DNA of 64,000 nucleotides from assembly GCF_002006345.1 (NCBI RefSeq), contig NZ_LZZM01000113.1:1-64000 (forward strand), given 5' to 3'. The translations under genes were made by a program, and so were the position numbers. The DNA is from Clostridium puniceum (lineage in GTDB: Bacteria; Bacillota; Clostridia; Clostridiales; Clostridiaceae). The notes under the pieces are model-generated. The model did not search any database. It had not been told where the DNA came from and saw nothing but the letters and a program-made list of their open reading frames with translations. Below are positions 9,035 through 16,436 of this stretch, one piece after another (within the stretch, counting starts at the first letter, position 1; the number at the start of each line of letters is the position of its first letter).

Positions 9035-10777
9035 ATGTTTAAGAGAGCAAACAAAATAACAGCTTTATTAGTAGCTGTTGCTGCAGTAATATCAATAGCA
9101 CCAACTGGTGTAAGTGCTGCAAGTTTAGAAAAATTAAAGTCCCAAGATGGAGAATTTTATAATGCCATAGCTTATAAGGATGGTAAATTCTACATAGGTG
9201 GGGAACCTAAAGGAAAAGATAATGAAGCTTATTATTTAAGTGATGGAAATTATTCTAAATTAAAAAATATAGATGCTGAAGATAAGGCTGAAATATATGG
9301 ATCAAAATATGTTGAAGTTGAAGATGGAGATTATTATGTAGACTTATCAACAGGTAAGGTAACTGATGATAAAGTAGAAGAAAAAGAATTAGATGAGGTT
9401 TCAGTAAACCTAAGAAGTAAAGTAAAAGCTGATAACGATGGAAGATATAATGAGGATGATGTAAAAGACATTAAGGATGTAGTAAAACTTCAAAATCATA
9501 AGTTTGGTGAAGATTGGTATTATGCTGAATATAAGGCAAAAAAAGTTGATGATGCGATAAATGATGGAGTAGATAAATTTGTAGTTTACACAGATAAAAA
9601 TGGTAAGTATATTGATGCTGATTATAATATAGGAAAAATTAAAGTTAAATTAAGCAATGGTAAGACAGCAAGTGTTACAAACACAAGTGATGATGATGAA
9701 GGTGTAAGAGCAAGTGTTACTGATTCTAAAGTTATAGGACAAGACTCTAATAATATTTATAGATTGGCTAAAATTACTATTAAATCTACTAAAAGTGGAG
9801 TAACTATAAAAGAAGTTAATGGAGTAGAAGCTGAAACAAAAGCTACAAGTTTTGTTGTAAATTCTGATAAAACAACTGTAGACTTTGATGCACTTCAAGT
9901 CATCTCAAAAGAGCAAGCTTCTAAAAAAGTTGATGGAATTAAGGCTGCTAAAAGTACATCTACTTATGCACTTTCAGATAAAGATGGTAAAAAAGTAGAC
10001 TTGCTAAATGATGAAGAAACAGCTTTCACAGTAGTTGATGGCAAAATTATAAATTATAAAATTAGTGGAAGTGAAATTGAAGCCGAATTAGTTAATTTAA
10101 AATCTAAGGGTTCGGTTTACTATGTTGAAAAGGGCGATAATGACCATGTAGTACTTCAAGATGAAGAAAATTCAGTTGATATTGATGCAGAGGGTAACTT
10201 ATGGGCATTATCAGACGACAATATTTATAAATTTGATAATAACGAAGATTTTGAAAAAATCTATGACTTAGATAAAGAATATAAAAATTTATCAGTTTAT
10301 GACAAAGCTAATTTAGTTATTTGGAATTCAGAAGATGAGATTTATTCAATAGTTGGTAACAAAACAAAAACAGAAGAGCCAGTGGTAGATCCTAATCAAA
10401 ACAATACAACCGTAACGGCTGGATGGGTAAAAGATTCAAATGGCAGATGGAGCTATAATAATGCAGACGGAACAAAGTATAAAGGCTGGTTAAATAATAA
10501 TGGAGCCAAGTATTACTTAGAAACTGATGGAATTATGGTTATAGGTTGGAAACAACTTGATGGGAAATGGTATTTCCTAGATGGTTCTGGAGCTATGAGG
10601 ACTGGATGGATTAACAGTAATGGAACTTGGTATTTCTTAGATGATTCTGGAATTATGAAGACAGGCTGGATTAATGACAATGGAACTTGGTATTACTGCA
10701 ATGAAAGCGGAGCAATGCTTTCAAATACAATAGTTGGTGGTTACAAATTAGGACCAAGTGGGGCATGGATTAAATAA
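9035..10777 (+). CDS. Secreted surface protein with C-terminal CW repeats (paralogue 1)
   Basis: Protein of 580 residues. The signal peptide ends near SAA (about residue 30). Residues 30-450 form a lysine/aspartate-rich region with no catalytic motif. About residues 463-580 carry five to six choline/glucan-binding-type (CW_binding_1) repeats of roughly 20 residues (GWINSNGTWYFLDDSG type), expected to hold the protein to the wall. It is a clear paralogue of the next gene: both have a KR-K signal start, an early YYVDLSTGKV or YLVDLSTGKV motif, a DxxGNxWAL segment before the repeats, and the same GYKLG/GYRLGxSGAW ending. Its own promoter and terminator make it monocistronic. Role unknown; structural or adhesive surface protein is inferred. 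Confidence 0.8.
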   Translation: MFKRANKITALLVAVAAVISIAPTGVSAASLEKLKSQDGEFYNAIAYKDGKFYIGGEPKGKDNEAYYLSDGNYSKLKNIDAEDKAEIYGSKYVEVEDGDYYVDLSTGKVTDDKVEEKELDEVSVNLRSKVKADNDGRYNEDDVKDIKDVVKLQNHKFGEDWYYAEYKAKKVDDAINDGVDKFVVYTDKNGKYIDADYNIGKIKVKLSNGKTASVTNTSDDDEGVRASVTDSKVIGQDSNNIYRLAKITIKSTKSGVTIKEVNGVEAETKATSFVVNSDKTTVDFDALQVISKEQASKKVDGIKAAKSTSTYALSDKDGKKVDLLNDEETAFTVVDGKIINYKISGSEIEAELVNLKSKGSVYYVEKGDNDHVVLQDEENSVDIDAEGNLWALSDDNIYKFDNNEDFEKIYDLDKEYKNLSVYDKANLVIWNSEDEIYSIVGNKTKTEEPVVDPNQNNTTVTAGWVKDSNGRWSYNNADGTKYKGWLNNNGAKYYLETDGIMVIGWKQLDGKWYFLDGSGAMRTGWINSNGTWYFLDDSGIMKTGWINDNGTWYYCNESGAMLSNTIVGGYKLGPSGAWIK

Positions 10778-10829
10778 TTAAGAGAAGAAGACTCTAGGAA
10801 TCTATAAGATAATTAAATTATAGATAATT

Positions 10830-10878
10830 GAGGTATTGCAAAGACTATTTTAAGTGTAGTTTTGCAGTACCTCTTTTT
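10830..10878 (+). terminator. Rho-independent terminator
   Basis: Stem GAGGTA.TGCAAA paired with TTTGCA.TACCTC, followed by TTTTTATT, 53 bases after the stop of the 9035 gene. Confidence 0.75.
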
Positions 10879-11183
10879 ATTGTATAAGGAATTAGAGAAT
10901 TTTTATTCCTTGTGCAAGATAGAGTATAGGATTTTGAAGAATCAGAATCTTATTAAATTATCCTTAGGACAACGCCTTTATTAAATTAGAAAAAAGAAGT
11001 TTTGAAAAAAATTCTACTGAAAGTAGAGAGGGAATAATAACCGCATTTCTTTTTTATTACTATAGATTGGAAAGGTGATACTAAAATTTACAATATAAGA
11101 ATAACATTCACTAAATAACAACATTTTTATTCAAAAAATACAAGAAAAAGCGACAAAAAAATACAAATTATGATAAAAAGACG

Positions 11184-11212
11184 TAGACAATATCGAACTG
11201 ACTTGGTATAAT
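11184..11212 (+). promoter_or_regulatory. Sigma-A-type promoter of the 11287 gene
   Basis: TAGACA at 11184-11189, 17 bases, TATAAT at 11207-11212. The start codon is 75 bases further on and has an AGGAGG ribosome site at 11272-11277, so the mRNA has a leader of about 65 bases. Confidence 0.75.
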
Positions 11213-11286
11213 AATTCTTGTAAGAAGAATGAAAAACACTTATAGCAGAAAAAAACAAAAGATAAAACTTTAGGAGGAATATACAA

Positions 11287-13002
11287 ATGATAAAAAGAGT
11301 AAGCAAAGCTACATCTTTGTTATTAGCAGCAGCAGCAGTTATTTCATTAGTTCCTGCAACTAGTGCTAATGCAGCAACATTATTAGAAACTAAAGACGGA
11401 ACTATTGAACAAGCAATAGCTTTCGATGGCGGATATATCTTTAATGGATATAAAGCTGATACTGATGAAACTGGTGTCTATTACAACAATGGAACTAGTG
11501 ATAAGTTATTAGAAGACATAGATTCAACAGATATGTCTAAATATGGGACAAAGTATGCTAAAATTGAAGATTCTTCAGACGAATATTTAGTTGATTTATC
11601 AACTGGAAAAGTTTTAGAAGATGAAACTACAGAAGACAGAATAGATACTACAAAATCTAAATTAAAATCAACTTTAAGCAAAACTGATAGATATGGTAAA
11701 GTTAATTCAACAAATGATATTACTTTAGATCAAATCTCAAAAGGAAGTTTTGGAGAAGTTTGGTACTCATATGTAACTACAGGAGCATCATCAACTCATA
11801 GTGGATATGTAAATGAAGCTGGAAAGTATATTGATACTGATGTTACAGCAAATATATATGTATCTAACGGAACTAGAATGGTTAAAGTTGAAGAATTTGG
11901 TAAAACAAACAAAGACTTTAATATTACTGTAGACTTAGTTGATGCTAAAACAATTGCTCAAGATAGTGAGTATATCTATAGAATAGTAGACGTTAATGTT
12001 ACAAACGCTACTACAACTTCATCAGCAACTTATCTTCAAAAGATTTCTAAAGCTCAAGGAACAGAAGAAGATGATGCTTATCTTCCAAACACTGTAGCTT
12101 CATATGAAATAACATCTGCTTTTGATTCAGATGATGCAGATGATGCAGCTACAACTTTAGGTGACATTACTAATGCTGATTTCAGAGTAATAAATGGAGT
12201 TATCTATGTTACTAAGAAGAATTCAGATAGTACAAGCGTTAGCGTAACTACATTAAAATTAAAGAAGGACAAAGTTACATTAAAAGATGCAAGTACTAAA
12301 TTAGATGCTTATTTAGTAGAACAAGACGTTAATGAAGATCAAGATATTATGGGAGAAAATGCTGTATCAATAGATGTTGATGGTAACACTTGGGCATTAA
12401 ATAAAGGAAAAATCCTTAAATTTGATGGAACAGAATTCAAAGCTGTTTACGACTGTGATAGAGCAATGGATACTTTAGAAGTATATGATGCAGATAGTTT
12501 AATAGCTTGGGAAGAAGGAGAAGATGTTTACGCAGTAGTGGACAAGGATGATACTACAATTCCAGAAACTCCAGTAGAAAATAAAGGATGGGTTCAAACA
12601 GCAGCAGGATGGACATTCTACAATGCTAGTGGAAGCCAAATAAAAGGACAATGGGTTAATGATGGTGGAGTTTGGTACATGATCAAAGCTGATGGAATCA
12701 TGGCTACTGGTTGGTACAATGATAATGGAACTTGGTACTACTTATCAGGATCAGGAGCGATGAAAACTGGTTGGTTAAATGATAACGGAACTTGGTACTA
12801 TTTAGCAGGATCAGGAGCAATGAAAACTGGTTGGTTAAATGATAACGGAACTTGGTACTACTTATCAGGATCAGGAGCAATGAAAACTGGTTGGTTAAAT
12901 GATAATGGAACTTGGTACTACTTAAATGGATCAGGAGCTATGCTTGCTAACACAGTTGTTGATGGATACAGATTAGGTGCATCAGGAGCTTGGGCAAAGT
13001 AG
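11287..13002 (+). CDS. Secreted surface protein with C-terminal CW repeats (paralogue 2)
   Basis: Protein of 571 residues. The signal peptide ends near ANA-A (about residue 29). The N-terminal region (30-440) is rich in Thr, Asp and Lys and aligns in outline with the preceding paralogue: DKLLEDIDSTDMSKYGTKYA against KLKNIDAEDKAEIYGSKY, then the shared DLSTGKV. Six CW repeats fill about 455-571, the last four being nearly identical (NDNGTWYYLSGSGAMKTGWL type). The codon use (GGA, ACT, GTT) looks like a highly expressed gene, and promoter and ribosome site are near consensus, so this may be an abundant wall protein. Function unknown. Confidence 0.8.
   Translation: MIKRVSKATSLLLAAAAVISLVPATSANAATLLETKDGTIEQAIAFDGGYIFNGYKADTDETGVYYNNGTSDKLLEDIDSTDMSKYGTKYAKIEDSSDEYLVDLSTGKVLEDETTEDRIDTTKSKLKSTLSKTDRYGKVNSTNDITLDQISKGSFGEVWYSYVTTGASSTHSGYVNEAGKYIDTDVTANIYVSNGTRMVKVEEFGKTNKDFNITVDLVDAKTIAQDSEYIYRIVDVNVTNATTTSSATYLQKISKAQGTEEDDAYLPNTVASYEITSAFDSDDADDAATTLGDITNADFRVINGVIYVTKKNSDSTSVSVTTLKLKKDKVTLKDASTKLDAYLVEQDVNEDQDIMGENAVSIDVDGNTWALNKGKILKFDGTEFKAVYDCDRAMDTLEVYDADSLIAWEEGEDVYAVVDKDDTTIPETPVENKGWVQTAAGWTFYNASGSQIKGQWVNDGGVWYMIKADGIMATGWYNDNGTWYYLSGSGAMKTGWLNDNGTWYYLAGSGAMKTGWLNDNGTWYYLSGSGAMKTGWLNDNGTWYYLNGSGAMLANTVVDGYRLGASGAWAK
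12721..12960 (+). repeat. Four near-identical 60-bp coding tandem repeats
   Basis: Units begin at 12721, 12781, 12841 and 12901, each encoding one 20-residue CW repeat. Unit 1 against 3 and unit 2 against 3 differ at only two positions out of 60; the fourth diverges after about 12935. Silent positions are conserved too, so the repeats are recent duplications. Confidence 0.95.
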
Positions 13003-13179
13003 GATTCCAAATCTTTGATTTGGTGTGAATGACTTATCCTATGGGTAAGTAGATAAACAGAATCTACATCGATAATAAAATAAGCTTAAAATGTTTTACT
13101 AAAAACTTAAAGTAATGAAGTATGAGTCAAGTTTGTTTGCTCTTTCTTGGCTCACACTACAAAACTAAAGATAAAAGCT

Positions 13180-13209
13180 CGCTTTAATATTTAACTAAAT
13201 ATTAAAGCG
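13180..13209 (-). terminator. Perfect inverted repeat, likely minus-strand terminator
   Basis: 14-bp arms CGCTTTAATATTTA/TAAATATTAAAGCG with a 2-base loop. On the minus strand it is followed by a short T-run (GCTTTTATC). It lies beyond the end of the DUF2922 operon and could be a back-up terminator. Confidence 0.5.
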
Positions 13210-13266
13210 GGAATAGAGAGAAATAAAGATTAAGGGTCAAATAGTTTTTAAATCCTAAAATTAAAA

Positions 13267-13305
13267 AAAGATGAGGCAATACAATCATTGTCTCATCTTT
13301 TTATT
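13267..13305. terminator. Bidirectional terminator
   Basis: Stem AAAGATGAG.CAAT/ATTG.CTCATCTTT with T-runs on both strands. It separates the plus-strand surface gene from the minus-strand DUF2922 operon. Confidence 0.8.
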
Positions 13306-13312
13306 ATTCACT

Positions 13313-13531
13313 CTAAGCCACATCAAATTTAGTGATCTTTCTTTCAGTTAATTTAGCTTCACTCTTTGAAACTAAAGCTCCTGTTGTTGTAAGAAAAATG
13401 TTTTTAGTAATAATAGTGTCCATTAGAGTATTAGCTTCAGCTTGAGTTAATGTAGACTTAACACCAGTTATGCTGAGTGTAGATTTAACACCTTTTGCAG
13501 TTACAAAAACCATTGTTAATACATATTCCAT
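13313..13531 (-). CDS. DUF2922 family small protein
   Basis: Protein of 72 residues matching the DUF2922 pattern: an MEYVLTMVFVTAKGVKSTLSI strand region, then LTQAEANTLMDTIITKNIF, and a lysine-rich end. Family members are short soluble proteins of unknown function that almost always sit next to DUF1659 and YvrJ proteins in Firmicutes, as here. It is the last gene of the minus-strand sigma/YvrJ/DUF1659/DUF2922 set, with a very strong AAAGGAGGTG ribosome site. A 200-base gap separates it from DUF1659, so it may have its own promoter. Partial copies of the operon's promoter-like motif (ACCCATAGA) are seen in that gap near 13605-13616. Confidence 0.85.
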   Translation of the reverse strand: MEYVLTMVFVTAKGVKSTLSITGVKSTLTQAEANTLMDTIITKNIFLTTTGALVSKSEAKLTERKITKFDVA

Positions 13532-13731
13532 TAAGCTTCACCTCCTTTCAATTTTATAATGAGCAGTGAATAGTCAGGGGAGGTAGAGAAGTTTGAAAGC
13601 AGTTTTCTATGGGTAATTGAAAGCAGCTTGTCTATGGAGTACTATTCATTGCAAGTGTTATTTTGCACCTAAAGTCAATCATAACCATACATGGTGTTAT
13701 GAATTAACCTTCAGTGCAAGGATTAAATGGT

Positions 13732-13956
13732 TTAAGCTTTGATTAAGTCAGAAGCTACAGTTAAAGATACATTTCTAGAATTTGCTTCTAAAACACCTTT
13801 AATAGCATCTGCTACATCGTAAGCACTTTGTGAATCTACATCATTTCTTAAGTTTGAGAAGGTTTTTTTTGAGTAGATTGGATCACCGCTTTTGTCGATT
13901 CCTTTTTGAACTTCAATATTAAGTGAAGTATCAGTTACAACGTTATTAATAGCCAT
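13732..13956 (-). CDS. DUF1659 family small protein
   Basis: Protein of 74 residues (MAINNVVTDTSLNIEVQKG...). It fits DUF1659: an N-terminal strand with a hydrophobic/polar alternation, YSKKTFSNLRNDVDSQSAYDVADAI, and a C-terminal LTVASDLI strand. Function unknown. The start is the ATG at 13956, which follows AAAGGAGGTG at the right distance; the GTG three codons upstream is part of that ribosome site. A promoter-like element with ATGTTAA and CCCATATAT boxes (13990-14017) lies 33 bases ahead. Confidence 0.85.
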   Translation of the reverse strand: MAINNVVTDTSLNIEVQKGIDKSGDPIYSKKTFSNLRNDVDSQSAYDVADAIKGVLEANSRNVSLTVASDLIKA

Positions 13957-13989
13957 ATTTTTCACCTCCTTTCGTTTGAGTCATAAAGT

Positions 13990-14017
13990 ATATATGGGTA
14001 TTTTAGAAAATTAACAT
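13990..14017 (-). promoter_or_regulatory. Promoter-like bipartite element ahead of DUF1659
   Basis: On the minus strand ATGTTAA, 12 bases, CCCATATAT. The same boxes with the same 12-base spacing occur at 15021-15048, and a close variant at 14355-14382. It does not look like a sigma-A promoter. The position fits a transcription start 20-30 bases before the ATG. Confidence 0.5.
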
Positions 14018-14032
14018 GGAAAATTAAAATTT

Positions 14033-14233
14033 TTATGAAATTTTTTTAGAATCCATGTTTTCACTGGTGTTATCAATAACCATACCGATTTTTGCTGATA
14101 TTATGTTATTGAGTTTGTTAATAGAGCTAGATAAAGAATCTATTTGTTTTTCTAAACGAATCAGTAAATATGCACTGACAGCCACAGGAAAACCAACATT
14201 TCCTATAAGTCCTATTAATTCATTAATGGTCAT
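14033..14233 (-). CDS. YvrJ family small membrane (holin-like) protein
   Basis: Protein of 66 residues. A single membrane helix (ELIGLIGNVGFPVAVSAYLLIRLE, about residues 4-27) is followed by an amphipathic coiled segment (KQIDSLSSSINKLNNII). The IGNVGFP...YLL.RxE signature is that of the YvrJ family. The architecture (one helix plus charged coil) also recalls BhlA/UviB holin-like peptides. In B. subtilis yvrJ lies next to the split sigma factor SigO/RsoA; here it directly follows a sigma-like gene. The ribosome site is AAGGAGGCG. Possible membrane lesion or secretion role is inference only. Confidence 0.8.
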   Translation of the reverse strand: MTINELIGLIGNVGFPVAVSAYLLIRLEKQIDSLSSSINKLNNIISAKIGMVIDNTSENMDSKKIS

Positions 14234-14354
14234 AAAAATCGCCTCCTTATATTTATTAGCTGAGAAATTAATCAGTGTCCTGCTTATTTAGTTAGGAATT
14301 TAATTAGCTTCCTATTTATTAGTCAAGAATTCAATTAGTTCTTAGCTAAAATAA

Positions 14355-14382
14355 ATATATGGGTTTCCTTAGAATAATTCAT
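14355..14382 (-). promoter_or_regulatory. Promoter-like bipartite element ahead of yvrJ
   Basis: On the minus strand ATGAATT, 12 bases, CCCATATAT; a full ATGTTAA box lies a few bases further up at 14386-14392, overlapping the stop of the sigma-like gene. It is 122 bases from the YvrJ start. Confidence 0.4.
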
Positions 14383-14385
14383 CAA

Positions 14386-14964
14386 TTAACATTCATAAGA
14401 AATGCTTAAATGTTGTTTCATTTTATTTAAAATAGTTTTCTTCTTTTTAGTAGCAGTGGAATAACACATATTTTTCCAATAAGCATATGTCTTTAAAGGA
14501 TTGTTTTTAAAATAAACGAAAATTATTAACTCTTTTTCATCCTCTGTTAAATTGTTAAAGGATTGTTTTAATAATTCTGAATTTGCTTTGTTGCAGAGCA
14601 AATCATCTAAAGCAGCTGCTGTAGATGGAAGTGTATGCTCTAGGTTATCTGATAATATTAGTGCTTCACAACCTTCAGAAGAGCTCCTATTTACGCTCTT
14701 TGTTATCAAATCATTAATGCTGTTTTTTATTCCATTAGTAGCATAAGCTACAAATCTATGTTTTTCTAAATTATAAATAGAAACACATTTAAATAGGATT
14801 CTATAACATTCATTTTGTATATCTTGTCTGTCATATCCGTTTATAAAAGTTTTATTAGAAAGATTTATTATAAAGGGTTTAAATTCTTCTGCTAATTTTT
14901 CCTTTGATAATTTGTTTTCAGCTTTTGCACTGGCAACCAAAGCTTCAATTTCATTAAAATTCAT
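14386..14964 (-). CDS. Sigma-70-like factor (group 5 / UviA-TcdR-like)
   Basis: Protein of 192 residues with the layout of a small sigma factor. A region 2-like segment comes first (about 28-85: LAEEFKPFIINLSNKTF, YDRQDIQNECYRILFKCV, YNLEKHRFVAYATNGIKNSI), where DxxDIxQE-type residues and a FxxYA segment are typical of core binding and -10 recognition. The C-terminal region 4-like helix-turn-helix (about 135-185: LTEDEKELIIFVYFKNNPLKTYAYWKNMCYSTATKKKKTILNKMK) follows. It heads a minus-strand operon with YvrJ, DUF1659 and DUF2922. Small sigma factors of this type (TcdR, BotR, UviA) drive toxin and bacteriocin genes in clostridia. Targets here are unknown; the shared promoter-like motif in the operon suggests autoregulation. 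A GGAGGTG ribosome site supports the start. Confidence 0.7.
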   Translation of the reverse strand: MNFNEIEALVASAKAENKLSKEKLAEEFKPFIINLSNKTFINGYDRQDIQNECYRILFKCVSIYNLEKHRFVAYATNGIKNSINDLITKSVNRSSSEGCEALILSDNLEHTLPSTAAALDDLLCNKANSELLKQSFNNLTEDEKELIIFVYFKNNPLKTYAYWKNMCYSTATKKKKTILNKMKQHLSISYEC

Positions 14965-15279
14965 AAAGAAACACCTCCATGCTTAAATAGTAAATAGGTT
15001 TAATCCATATTTTATTTGATATATATGGCTACAGGAAAAATTTAACATATAATATAAGAAAAAAATAGAAAAATGCTTCAAACTATATGTTTAATGTCTT
15101 TTTATATGTAAAAGTTATTAAATATAACAAAAAACATATATAGATAAAGGTATTAATTAAAAATAGTAAAATTTAAGAGAAAATTTGGTTGGAATATAAA
15201 GGTAAAGGATGTAAAATTTAAATGTAGAAGATATTCATAATCGTAGAAAAATATAAAAATTTAGGAGGCAAATGTAAGC
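14965..15279. other. Intergenic region between divergent genes
   Basis: Very AT-rich. It carries the promoter-like element of the sigma operon (15021-15048); the remainder is the leader of the XRE gene. Nothing else recognised. Confidence 0.45.
15021..15048 (-). promoter_or_regulatory. Promoter-like bipartite element ahead of the sigma-like gene
   Basis: On the minus strand ATGTTAA, 12 bases, GCCATATAT, ending 57 bases before the start codon. Box sequence and spacing match the element ahead of DUF1659. Confidence 0.5.
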
Positions 15280-15543
15280 ATGATTAATATTTTGGAAAAG
15301 CTACATGAAAAATTTCTGGAAAACGAATCCCATGAAAGGATAAAATTTTTAAGACGACAAAATAATTTAACAATTAGAGAAGCAGCTGAAAAAAGCATTA
15401 CAACTGAAAAATGCTGGTCAGATTGGGAACATGGAAAAGTAGTTCCTAGGGATAAGAACAAAAAAATAATAGCATCAGTCCTTGGAGTTGATGTAGAAAC
15501 TATTTTTGGAACGTCTCAAGAGGTTGAAGAGTTTATTAGATAA
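15280..15543 (+). CDS. XRE-type helix-turn-helix protein
   Basis: Protein of 87 residues. A lambda-repressor-like helix-turn-helix spans about residues 20-75: IKFLRRQNNLTIREAAEKSITTEKCWSDWEHGKVVPRDKNKKIIASVLGV, with the usual W/E-x-G turn. The tail VETIFGTSQEVEEFI is the standard dimer-interface end. It is followed by phage-type recombination and replication genes on the same strand, so it is probably the early-gene regulator of that remnant. The AGGAGG ribosome site is good. Start at MINILEKL. Confidence 0.8.
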   Translation: MINILEKLHEKFLENESHERIKFLRRQNNLTIREAAEKSITTEKCWSDWEHGKVVPRDKNKKIIASVLGVDVETIFGTSQEVEEFIR

Positions 15544-15555
15544 AAGATAAAAATT

Positions 15556-15585
15556 GCCACTCGTGATGTTTTAGTCGTGAGTGGC
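15556..15585 (+). terminator. Hairpin after the XRE gene
   Basis: Stem GCCACTC/GAGTGGC with a 16-base loop, followed by ATTAATAGG. It has no strong T-run, so it may attenuate rather than stop transcription into the exonuclease gene. Confidence 0.45.
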
Positions 15586-15649
15586 ATTAATAGGATGTTT
15601 AAAAATATTATTGTATTTATTGGATAAAATTAAAAGGAGATAAATAAAA

Positions 15650-16231
15650 ATGGCGAAAAATAATGGGGTGAAGGAAAGAAAAAACGGAATTGACGGTTTA
15701 GATATTGGAGCAATAATGGGTGTAAGTAAAAATAAAAGTATTAATGAAGTGTATTTTGATAAGCTGCACTTCAATAAGAAAATAAAAAAAGAAGGGGAAT
15801 TACAAATTAATAGTGAAGCCAGCTATTGGGATTCTACTTTAAAGGAAATTATTGCTCAAGAATTTTCACTTAGAAGTAATAAAAAGGTGAGAAAGGAAAA
15901 TAAACAATTAATAGATGAGGAATATGAATATATAGTTGGAGAGGTTGATAGAAAGGTTGTAGGGGAAAATGCAATTTTAATGTGTAAACCAGGAAATTCC
16001 TTTCTTATTAAGGAATGGAATGGAGGAGACCTTCCAGCTAATTATGTCCTTGAAGCGCAACATTGTATGAGGGTTTTTAAGGCGGAAAAGTGTTATATAG
16101 CAGCACTTATTGGAAACAAAAGATTTGTATATAAGGAAGTTGTTAGAGATGAAAAGATAATTAATATGATAGTAGAAATAGAAAAAGATTTTTGGATTAA
16201 AAATGTATTAAGTAAAATTCCACCCAAGTAG
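15650..16231 (+). CDS. YqaJ-type phage recombination exonuclease
   Basis: Protein of 193 residues of the YqaJ/lambda-exonuclease family. It has the N-terminal substrate-loop region LDIGAIMGVSKNKSINEVYFDK, a conserved Ser in EASYWDSTLKEIIAQEFSLRS, the metal-binding EVDRKVVGENAILMCKPGNSFLIKEW (Asp then Cys-Lys where most members have ECK), and VLEAQHCMRVFKAEKCYIAALIGNKRFVYKEV. Such enzymes resect 5' ends for phage single-strand annealing. About 190 residues is slightly shorter than most full-length members, which carry a longer N-terminus. The Glu-to-Met change in the core motif (LMCK for LECK) may weaken metal binding. Neighbours are phage-like. Confidence 0.75.
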   Translation: MAKNNGVKERKNGIDGLDIGAIMGVSKNKSINEVYFDKLHFNKKIKKEGELQINSEASYWDSTLKEIIAQEFSLRSNKKVRKENKQLIDEEYEYIVGEVDRKVVGENAILMCKPGNSFLIKEWNGGDLPANYVLEAQHCMRVFKAEKCYIAALIGNKRFVYKEVVRDEKIINMIVEIEKDFWIKNVLSKIPPK

Positions 16232-16376
16232 AATTGAAAATTAATGAGTGCATGAGGAACTGAGAATTAAAAATTAATGAATGCATTAGAATTTTATAAT
16301 TAAAAATTGATGAGAATAGAATTTAGATTGAAAATTAATTATTATCAATTGACAATTCAAAATAGAAGAGGGATAA
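16226..16376 (+). repeat. Degenerate AT-rich direct repeats of about 30 bp
   Basis: Four to five diverged units each begin near ATTGAAAATTAAT or ATTAAAAATTGAT, filling the space between the exonuclease and replication genes. Unit length varies from 18 to 33 bases. The repeats are not coding. Confidence 0.6.
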
Positions 16377-16436
16377 ATCACAAATTTTTAATTGTATGTT
16401 ATAAATTATAAATTGAAAGGTATGGGAGGTATAGGT

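Larger units (their letters stand above)
10778..11286. other. Intergenic region between two surface-protein genes
   Basis: Contains the terminator at 10830-10878 and a strong promoter at 11184-11212. Between them (10880-11180) is AT-rich sequence without recognised features. Confidence 0.5.
13003..13312. other. Intergenic region between convergent genes
   Basis: Two hairpins lie here. One, at 13180-13209, has perfect 14-bp arms (CGCTTTAATATTTA) and is followed on the minus strand by CTTTTATC. The other is the bidirectional terminator at 13267-13305. No gene. Confidence 0.5.

Noticed and set aside
12721..12960. Possible CRISPR array
   Set aside because: The regular 60-bp repeats are coding CW repeats with no unique spacers.
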